In this document: in pieces, positions 60,407-64,000 of the stretch
Layout: the number at the start of each line of letters is the position of its first letter
How positions within the stretch are numbered: position 1 is the first letter of the stretch
DNA from: Cryptomeria japonica
Lineage: Eukaryota; Streptophyta; Pinopsida; Cupressales; Cupressaceae
Direction: 5' to 3'
Assembly: GCF_030272615.1 (NCBI RefSeq)
Contig: NC_081409.1
Location: 245,233,502 to 245,297,501 of the forward strand
DNA: 64,000 nt
Position numbers and translations under genes: made by a program
Notes under the pieces: model-generated
Told to the model about the DNA's origin: nothing
Seen by the model: the letters and a program-made list of their open reading frames with translations, nothing else
Database searches by the model: none

Positions 60407-61232
60407 TTTGTACTAACGTACCCAAATGAACCCAAACCCCTTTTCAAAATTTTGCCGTGCCGGTTCATCGAACCTGAACCGGCAACTTAGATAAGCAGCA
60501 ATTGAATTTCTAGTGTTTTATTTTGCATGTGGTGGCTGTGTGCATACATTTAGCTCATTATATCTTGACATATCATACCCATGGTTTTCTAAAAATCTGG
60601 GGTATTGGATACTATATCCACATCCTCATATATAACTGCACAAATTAAGATAAGCAGCTGGAAGCAATGTGCCTGTCTAGAGATCTGCTTTCAAAATTGA
60701 AAGATTTTTCCCTAGATTATATCATTCTTAATTCGTGTTATTTGTCAGACATGCAGCTATTGTAAATCAAATGCCTTATTTAAAAATGTATCTTTTATCC
60801 TGAAATTGGACATATATTACACATTTTGGAGGGAAATCTAATGCAATTTCTTATCCAGGTTTGATTTCCACCTGGTGCAATTTTTCTTTGCATGCCTTCC
60901 TTCACTGGGTAATTCTCTTTGCTGTTGCCTTTTGAAAACATGAATTCTCTTCTTTTAAATGCCGACAACCTATTATTTTAATAGTTGAGAAATAATTTCC
61001 CCCTATATATTTGAAGGGGACATCGCTGTTATTCCTTTGTCTACTTGAATGCTTTATAATTTACCATACATTAGAGAGTTTTGTACGGGGTAAAAGAATG
61101 GATTGCTGCTGTTAATGTGCTGTATTAGTGTTTATCGGATATTTTACTAAAATATTGATTTGTTGTGATTTGGTAACAGCTGTGTTTTTGGTTGCACAAT
61201 ATGCACGTTACGACATAAGAAGGATGGAAGCG
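36492..61232 (+). CDS. small mitochondrial-type membrane protein gene, exons 1-3, 3' end outside window
   Basis: Three exons, 36492-36685, 60859-60908 and 61180-61232, join in phase through GT-AG introns to give 98 residues. Residues 1-35 form an Arg-rich presequence ending RCFSS, which fits a plant mitochondrial cleavage site. Then comes DFVTASKILFSSPSKPKTFG and a single hydrophobic span FDFHLVQFFFACLPSL-AVFLVA, followed by QYARYDIRRMEA. I recall this DFHLVQ...VAQYARY.IRRMEA pattern from a small conserved land-plant protein, but I cannot name it. Intron 1 is 24,173 bp and filled with transposons; intron 2 is 271 bp. The donor after exon 3 means the gene continues to the right. A pseudogene is not excluded, but no stop or frameshift is present. 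Confidence 0.75.
37266..38085 (+). repeat. tRNA-derived SINE, split by an insertion
   Basis: GGGGTTGACTTAGTTGGTTA at 37268 resembles a tRNA 5' half with an A box, and AGTTCAAATTCCC at about 37319-37331 resembles a B box at normal spacing. A unique body of about 200 bp ends near AAATGAAGTGCAATATAAAAAA. The body is interrupted at 37409-37960. It cannot be a tRNA gene because the acceptor halves do not pair. Ends are approximate. Confidence 0.55.
37409..37960. mobile_element. 552-bp element with 9-bp target duplications, inserted in the SINE
   Basis: GGTTCTAAT flanks it perfectly at 37400-37408 and 37961-37969. Left end CTAAGTTGCCAATTCGGGTA and the right end, read inversely as TCAAATATTGGATTCGTGTA, share ATTCGkGTAC but are not a clean inverted repeat. 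A 9-bp duplication suggests a Mutator-like element. No coding capacity was seen. Confidence 0.55.
38146..38279. repeat. duplicated 45-bp segment carrying an LTR start
   Basis: GGCAAAATAAATAATTAATT and the next 25 bases, through TGTAATGTCCCCTA, occur at 38146-38190 and 38235-38279, 89 bp apart. TGTAATGTCCCC is the LTR start motif of this window, so this is an LTR fragment with local duplication. Confidence 0.7.
38646..39146 (+). CDS. GIY-YIG endonuclease domain of a Penelope-like element
   Basis: Open 166-residue frame. Residues 1-55 match the RT-endonuclease linker style of Penelope elements (RCAFKPVSTLRDWVPPLKD). Then comes GVYKVLCSCGTPYIGETGRS, which holds the GIY (here GVY) and YIG motifs and a Cys pair, RIKEHCADIRH with the conserved Arg and His, LAEHASAMKHHI, and RKLKEAIAI with the candidate catalytic Glu. 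The domain would nick target DNA for retrotransposition. The ORF has no stop, but the RT half is missing, so the start Met is probably internal to the original protein. Such elements are known in conifers as Dryads. Confidence 0.8.
   Translation: MQSYSDQIYRQCRLLRGLISYHCNSLKRCAFKPVSTLRDWVPPLKDSRNILLDSGVYKVLCSCGTPYIGETGRSFITRIKEHCADIRHEQISKLALAEHASAMKHHICLESTQILFKEDNFFKRKLKEAIAINTHASNLNCDEGWSLSLAWQPLLSNLRSSHHLYS
39147..39985 (+). other. pyrimidine-rich tract and microsatellites
   Basis: T/C-rich sequence with (CATA)n at about 39531-39555 and TG/TATG repeats at 39557-39630. It is the likely 3' untranslated part of the Penelope-like unit. Reading frames here are low-complexity only. Confidence 0.6.
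39990..40020 (+). ncRNA. hammerhead-ribozyme-like core (candidate)
   Basis: CTGATGA (39990-39996), then GGAT...ATCC able to pair (39998-40001 with 40013-40016), then GAAA (40017-40020). This is the CUGANGA - stem II - GAAA order of a hammerhead, and Penelope elements are known to carry such motifs. One unpaired base follows CTGATGA, and I could not find a clear stem III or cleavage triplet, so activity is doubtful. Confidence 0.3.
40433..41552. other. intronic spacer and 3' interior of an LTR element
   Basis: No gene was read. AGGaACACCyGTCCATrCyAyCT occurs twice (40539 and 40591). GTCTCATAAATGAGAC lies at 41471-41486. The right end is a polypurine tract, AGATTGGGGGCATGA (41537-41551). Confidence 0.5.
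41554..42300 (+). repeat. LTR start with 72-bp tandem repeats
   Basis: TGTAATGCCCCTCC at 41554 follows a polypurine tract, so this is the start of a plus-oriented 3' LTR. It contains 72-bp repeats from about 41821. The LTR end was not identified; it may extend further right. Confidence 0.6.
41821..42035. repeat. 72-bp tandem repeat, three copies
   Basis: CCAAGGGCACTCATTC starts at 41821, 41893 and 41965. The unit includes GGCCCATGATATCCATTGC and GGTTGGCGTACTTGGAGAA. Two weaker relatives (GGAGCACTCATTcGCCTCC) follow at about 42070 and 42167. Confidence 0.9.
44306..44410. repeat. 25-26 bp tandem repeat, four copies
   Basis: GTGcTGCCCCtgGACCCcgC-type units start at 44306, 44331, 44356 and 44382. 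A related inverted motif, GGGGTCAAGGGGCATGAC, occurs at 62244-62261. Confidence 0.75.
45122..45158. repeat. (TA)n microsatellite
   Basis: About 18 TA units, shortly before the gypsy insertion site. Confidence 0.95.
45178..45472 (-). repeat. 3' LTR of gypsy element
   Basis: Plus-strand ends TGTTTGCCTC and TCGACATCA. Mate of 56900-57194, about 95 percent identical. Confidence 0.92.
45473..45490 (-). other. polypurine tract of gypsy element
   Basis: Minus strand TTTTTTGGGGGGGATGA directly precedes the 3' LTR start TGATGTCGAG. Confidence 0.75.
45560..48120 (-). pseudogene. extra ORF downstream of pol, about 850 codons, function unknown
   Basis: From MQASSSGSQ (48120) a frame gives FEGLNRSECWKWWQDTPDDD, FMVDTFDRHTRTSTFEYLG, AMDFTRVFAIPSKQGRKIE, then after a one-base shift near 47640: TELDSVANATKGRGIRK, GHWRCIMDVIKSRLTGSGRA, GIVYDWVALLAERM and RTFYMPHYAIGLFLEA. 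A long acidic Pro/Ser-rich linker and a C-terminal coiled coil (about 46080-45660) follow. Stops at 46991, 46418 and 46106. The N-terminal globular part resembles proteins seen in plant Tat/Athila-type extra ORFs in layout; I do not know its activity. Its position 3' of integrase is where such elements carry added ORFs. Confidence 0.65.
48130..48600 (-). other. spacer between pol and extra ORF, GC-rich repeats
   Basis: Contains CCACCGTrcGGTGGttCCACCG-type alternations at 48405-48525, a self-complementary repetitive tract. Minus-strand reading frames here are low-complexity (His/Pro/Thr) and could be an N-terminal extension of the extra ORF. Confidence 0.45.
48600..52306 (-). pseudogene. pol: protease, reverse transcriptase, RNase H, integrase
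   Basis: Protease: TIVDGGAEVNVLP (D-G-G-A variant) and AILGRVWL. RT: RKRPYRMN, ICVDFRCLNAVTIKDPFPIP, DGFSGYNQI, MPFGLCNAPATFQ, AFLDDWFIYSG (YxDD box as FLDD). RNase H: VHVDASNFAIGATLAQ, ATEREALGMIYAV, FYVDHQAL, VIADQLSR. Integrase: HHCC finger (HEGPAGGHMG...CDTCQ), Asp in WGLDFVRPL, Asp in TSDRGGHF, and Glu 36 residues later (D35E). It ends with the GPY motif LGPYKVREV and no chromodomain. TAG stops at 50927 (in RT), 49169 (next to the integrase Glu) and 49010 disable it. It is offset from gag by a frame and overlaps it at 52152-52306. Confidence 0.92.
52152..53478 (-). pseudogene. gag, C-terminal part with three zinc knuckles
   Basis: From the solo-LTR junction: LRGVAIDWYSDVDKVK, WDELQKAFETEFRLLRDDN, ELLGKMENQPADGLKKRWF, SYDDAYNHAMDLE, then after a one-base shift near an A-run (about 53110-53090) the frame VQALQKDMHRMMKEF, followed by CCHC knuckles CEICQMLGHAVKEC, CQTCNQWGHFAREC and CRWCGPGDHNDTKC. 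It is the RNA-binding and particle-forming protein. At least one in-frame stop (near 53322) is present besides the shift. Confidence 0.85.
53479..55559 (-). repeat. solo LTR (2.08 kb) inserted in gag
   Basis: On the minus strand it begins TGTAATGTCCCCTACTTGG at 55559 and ends GGGGTTATGACA at 53479. The gag frame is interrupted exactly at these points, and the flanks give a near target duplication (GGTTG and GGGTG on the plus strand). No internal coding region or second full LTR was found. A second TGTCATAACCCC copy lies at 53620. The interior is very AT-rich, with (AAT)n at 54895-54916. Confidence 0.75.
53572..53607. repeat. hairpin: nested palindrome conserved with 41465-41495
   Basis: GGAAAATCG and CGATTTTCC pair around a nested CTCATttATGAG. 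The inverse of this unit appears at 41463-41495 next to another LTR. Confidence 0.7.
55560..56343 (-). pseudogene. gag, N-terminal part
   Basis: Frame from about 56343 (NLLNKDKSKKEYVEAVEAAQ), a helical charged region, then a Gly/Pro-rich repeat (GGPISGGTNLKGFGGQGGGS and variants) at 55870-55720. After a frame change comes KLPKFNGDSNDDPVRHCH, the start of the capsid-like domain, and WVVQFLAT at the solo-LTR junction. The split from the C-terminal gag part is due only to that LTR plus small indels. Confidence 0.75.
56344..56883 (-). other. 5' leader of gypsy element
   Basis: Between primer-binding site and gag. Minus-strand reading frames (for example 56755-56441) have no recognised motifs. 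Confidence 0.5.
56884..56898 (-). other. primer-binding site of gypsy element
   Basis: Minus strand TGGCGCCATTGCCCG, one base from the 5' LTR end. This type is common in non-chromoviral plant Ty3/gypsy elements. Confidence 0.9.
56900..57194 (-). repeat. 5' LTR of gypsy element
   Basis: Minus strand begins TGTTGTCGGGAAATATG and ends GAGGCAAACA. Followed on the plus strand by the duplicated CACTT. Confidence 0.92.
57320..58924. repeat. probable solo LTR or LTR remnant
   Basis: The right end GGGGACATTACA at 58924 is the inverse of the TGTAATGTCCCC LTR start. A matching left end TGTTTCAAGGGCTGACCCC is proposed at 57320. Flanks are TATTA-like on both sides but not an exact duplication. The interior contains a plus-strand GGTATAAAAGGAG (about 57576) and two diverged copies of a 235-bp block (58240 and 58470). 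The left end is uncertain. Confidence 0.45.
58245..58655. repeat. two diverged copies of a block of about 235 bp
   Basis: Shared order: ACC/ACCTCATG-rich start, GGATGGATGGyssCc, GCCACATGrGGCCAAG, CTTGGGCTTAG and GGCAyCyTATyrTG. Copies begin near 58265 and 58505. Confidence 0.6.
58925..59666. other. intronic spacer, no gene seen
   Basis: Unique-looking AT-rich sequence. Confidence 0.5.
59677..60489. mobile_element. 813-bp terminal-inverted-repeat element with 10-bp target duplication
   Basis: GATAAGCAGC is duplicated exactly at 59667-59676 and 60490-60499. The ends TAAGTTGC and GCAACTTA are inverse. A 10-bp duplication suggests a Mutator-like family, non-autonomous. Near the left end are repeated GGTCTGGTCC words (59715-59770). 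Inside, 60020-60211 encodes an acidic tail (DSDAFTSQLVAFDDSDSE, NDEEEDNEDDELENPFDD), perhaps the remains of a transposase end. A (TA)n tract lies at 60374-60402. Confidence 0.7.
60859..60908 (+). CDS. host gene exon 2
   Basis: 50 bp between TTATCCAG and GTAATT. It completes the split Gly codon of exon 1, encodes FDFHLVQFFFACLPSL, and ends one base into the Ala codon completed by exon 3. Forms the first half of the membrane span. Confidence 0.8.
61180..61232 (+). CDS. host gene exon 3
   Basis: 53 bp between GGTAACAG and GTAATG, encoding (A)VFLVAQYARYDIRRMEA and ending on a whole codon. No exon 4 could be found up to 64000. Confidence 0.75.
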
Positions 61233-62450
61233 GTAATGGAAAATATTACACCAAATCTTCTCTTCCATTTTCATCACCTCTACAGTAATTTTCATGAAAG
61301 ATGTCCATGGATCCAAAGTCAACATCTAGAGTACTTTGTGATGCCTTATGGTGATTTACTTTTTGGTTGTGATTGGTAATGCAAGAACAATTTCATTTTA
61401 CTGGAAAATTTGATTTATTTAGTTACAAATGTTGCAGGGAAACAAACAAATTGGATTGTAGCAGATTTTCTCTATATTTTTTAGTAAGCGTTGAATTTGA
61501 AGCTATTATTGCAACACCTTAATGAATGATGACAAATAACTCTTTCAATCATAGTATGATTTTTGGAGGCTGCCATAAGCTATGTGCACTAGATGAGTCC
61601 ATGCTCATTATGCAGGGCTCTTCATCCCAACATACAAACACATGGCTTGACTTTCTTGATGGATTCTTACCAATGATAGATTGCTTTATTTATGTTTCCT
61701 TAAGGATATATTTAATTCGTTGATTACTGTGACTTGATCTTACAGTTTGTTGAATCTCAACATGCAATCACATGAATTGTTATGCCTGAGGCTCCTTTTC
61801 GATGAATAGACTGCTTTGTTTATGAATTCTTATGGTTGTGATTTATATGACTTGACCTGACACTTGGTTGAATGATCCCTGGACTCTTTGTAAACATGCT
61901 AATAGACATCATGGAAGAGATTACTGCTGCAACTTTGCACCTTCTATCCCTTACAATTATCCATGTTTTTTTATATACTAGCGAATGGTGTTCTTGGGAA
62001 TATGGCCTTTTAGCCCTTTTTGTCATTATGCCAATTTGTTGTAATGTAGCTTCTGCTTCTTCCCCAAGGAGGCTCATTGAATACTTTCAACTCTAAAATG
62101 TATAATACCAAGATTTCTTCAATGCTAATTATGCTTTTATATGGAGCCTAATCAGACTCGGAGGTTAAATTTTCCCTACTTCCATTGGCGCAATTTCCCC
62201 CTATATTTTTTGACGGGGGTTTGGGGGCAGGGCCCCCAAGTTGGGGTCAAGGGGCATGACCGAAGGATCCTGAAATTTGACTAAGTCTGGAAAATTGAAG
62301 AATCCTCGAAAAACTAGATTTTGTATTATAACTCCTCGAGGTCCGAAACCACTCTCAAACATTCTTATACTTAAATGTTATATTCCATATATGAATCTTG
62401 ACGGAGAGACCAAATTTTTTCACATGTTAAACTCAATTTTAAAGCTTGCA
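61233..62450 (+). other. intron 3, first part
   Basis: AT-rich. A diverged duplication lies at 61636-61720 and 61758-61830 (CAACATaCAA.CACATG... GATAGAcTGCTTTrTTTATG). A GGGGGCAGGGCCCCC block lies at 62220-62245. No exon recognised. Confidence 0.5.
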
Positions 62451-62483
62451 TGACTTTTTTTCTGGGTCGCGTGAGTCCATCTG

Positions 62484-62612
62484 AAAGACTCGCGAGTCCA
62501 TGCAAAAGACTTGCGCGAGTCCTGGCAAAAGACTCGCGCGTTTTTCAGATGGACTCGTGGCTCCCATGGACTCGCGAGTCTGTGGCGAGTCTGTGGCAAG
62601 TCCACGAGTTTT
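62484..62612. repeat. GACTCGCGAGTC palindrome cluster
   Basis: The 12-bp palindrome GACTCGCGAGTC, or near forms, occurs at about 62487 and 62570, with GACTTGCGCGAGTC, GACTCGCGCG and GACTCGTGGCTC between and GTCTGTGGCGAGTCTGTGGC after. CATCTGAAAGACTCGCG at 62477 is mirrored by CAGATGGACTCG at 62546. Confidence 0.8.
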
Positions 62613-63095
62613 AAAACTGTGTTGTGACCATTTCACACATCGCCCCATTAAAATGGGGACCCCCTCTTTTTGCTTTTGTTTTTGCCTGTTCTTCTCTCTG
62701 CTTTTAGGGTTTTGAGTGAGTGAGTTGTTTGTCTGGGCTAGGGCTAAGCCTTAGGGGTTTCTTTTGGATATTTTTCAAGCCGAGTCTAGTCAAATTTTGA
62801 AAGTTATTAAGCGTCCTTCCGAAGGTTGATTATTGAAGTAAGATAAGCTTGTCAGGAAGTCAGATATGTCTCAGGTTAGGTCTAGTCAGGGTTTTTTGGG
62901 GAAAATCCAAATTTTATCTAAGTGTTGGCATTTTGAAGGGGGAAATTGTGTTTTTGCCTAGGTAAATTTTGATCAAATTTTGGAGACAAGATGATGCCTG
63001 AAATTAACTGATTCCTGGCCTTGTGGATGACCTAACTCTGCCTTGTGAAATGATTGGAGACCTAAATTTTGAATATTTTAGCCAGAAAGGACAAA

Positions 63096-64000
63096 GTGCT
63101 CCTGTCCCTCACCAAGGGACCAGAGCACAAATGTTATTTTATGCATATTTGTCATTGACTTTTCTATTTTGTTTTGTGCAGGGTCTTTTGGAATGATAAT
63201 TGGACATGACTTGATACTTTTGAAGATTTTGAAAGCACAAAAATGGTGAATTCTGAAGGTTAAAGGAAAAAGTGCTCCTGTCCCTCTCCAAGGGACCAAG
63301 GCGAAGTGCTCCCGTCCCTCACTGAGGGACCAGGGCGAAAAGACTTATTTGAGCCATTCTTGGCCTTGTTTGGTTAAATTGAGACATCAAAGGCATGGTG
63401 AAGGACGAAATGAACATGATAAAGTATCCAGACTTGATTGAAAACAATGAAATGATGAAGTTTTTGCCTAGAAGGTCAAAAGTGCTCCTGTCCCTCACTG
63501 AAGGTCCAGAGCACTTTTCTTTATATGCACAATTTTAGACCTTTATTGGACGTTAACTTCTATTTATAGCATGAAGTAAGGTGAAATCTTCTCTAGCAAA
63601 GGAATTTCGAGGTTGAAAGTGAGACAATTTGGCTTAGAAGGCAAAAAGTGCTCCCGTCCCTCTCCGAAGGACTGGAGCTTGAATTTCAAATTTGCACTGC
63701 CTTTACAAGATTAAAGTGATTTTATGGTTTGAAGAGGTTAAGGGAAGCATGTTTTGTCCATTGAATATAATTTAAGCAGATCACAAAGGAGTAAATCAAC
63801 CTAAATGACAAAAAGTGCTCCTGTCCCTCACTGAAGGACCATGGTACTTTTTCAAGTTTCTCCTCTTTGTTTGATATTTTATGGCAAAACTTGACTTAGA
63901 TGGGAAGGACGAATCATGTTTTATGCCTTAGACGCAATTGAGAGGTTTAAAGAACAAAGAAGTATGCGAAGATGTAAAAAGTGCTCCCGTCCCTCTCCAA
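63096..64000. repeat. diverged tandem array with a recurring hairpin, period 166-176 bp
   Basis: The core GTGCTCcyGTCCCTC starts at 63096, 63272, 63306, 63482, 63648, 63815 and 63981. In the best copies (63096-63128 and 63482-63514) it continues to GAGCAC, so GTGCTC pairs with GAGCAC, and in the first TCCCT pairs with AGGGA. Intervening sequence is only weakly similar. The array runs off the window; it is probably the interior or LTR of a retrotransposon. Confidence 0.85.

Larger units (their letters stand above)
36686..60858 (+). other. intron 1 (24.2 kb), transposon-filled
   Basis: Bounded by GTAGGT at 36686 and TTATCCAG at 60858. It contains a SINE, a 552-bp insertion in it, a Penelope-like element, LTR fragments, a 12-kb gypsy element with a solo LTR inside it, another probable LTR and an 813-bp TIR element. 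Introns of this size are common in conifers. Confidence 0.7.

Noticed and set aside
61526-61723. Open frame considered as host gene exon 4
   Set aside because: No match to the helical, charged continuation expected after RRMEA, no convincing splice sites, and part of it is duplicated intronic sequence.
63096-64000. CRISPR-like regular repeats
   Set aside because: Eukaryotic context, spacing of about 167 bp with diverged tandem units, no cas genes.

Overview
The window looks like nuclear DNA of a gymnosperm, most likely a conifer. It is AT-rich, almost gene-free and packed with old, nested retrotransposons whose reading frames are broken by many in-frame stops. It holds a Penelope-like GIY-YIG endonuclease, a group known in conifers as Dryad elements. 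It also holds a small host gene whose first intron is about 24.2 kb long. No bacterial, organellar, CRISPR or rRNA features were seen.

Layout. 1-2892: 5' part of a minus-strand Ty3/gypsy element (protease, zinc knuckle, gag, primer-binding site, 5' LTR), inserted into the 3' LTR of the next element. 2893-10593: a minus-strand element of 1.15-1.18 kb LTRs with a multi-zinc-knuckle gag-like ORF and a long second ORF of unknown function, but no visible RT or integrase. 10594-12451 and about 19182-19334: an older plus-strand relative carrying the same second ORF. 12452-19181: a third LTR element on the minus strand, inserted into that relative, with gag remnants only. 20521-22003 (+) and 31240-32785 (-): two copies of an uncommon module, an RNase H domain followed by an unrecognised conserved protein. 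23032-28450: a nearly complete but decayed LINE on the minus strand. 28500-36480: AT-rich and purine-rich spacer.

The host gene starts at 36492 (exon 1), resumes at 60859-60908 (exon 2) and 61180-61232 (exon 3), and continues past the right edge. The 98 residues seen give a mitochondrial-type presequence and one membrane helix. Intron 1 contains a tRNA-derived SINE split by a 552-bp element with 9-bp target duplications, a Penelope-like element, several LTR fragments, a 12.0-kb Ty3/gypsy element (45178-57194) with 95 percent identical LTRs and an extra 3' ORF, a solo LTR inside that element's gag, a probable further LTR, and an 813-bp terminal-inverted-repeat element with a perfect 10-bp target duplication. 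Intron 3 holds a cluster of GACTCGCGAGTC palindromes and a hairpin motif recurring every 166-176 bp to the window end.

The parts do not form a pathway. The biology here is retroelement layering, and the nesting gives a relative order of insertions. The items most likely to be undescribed are the long second ORF shared by two nested elements, the RNase H plus unknown-ORF module, the extra 3' ORF of the gypsy element, and the periodic hairpin array. All calls come from reading the sequence and translations by eye; no database search was run.
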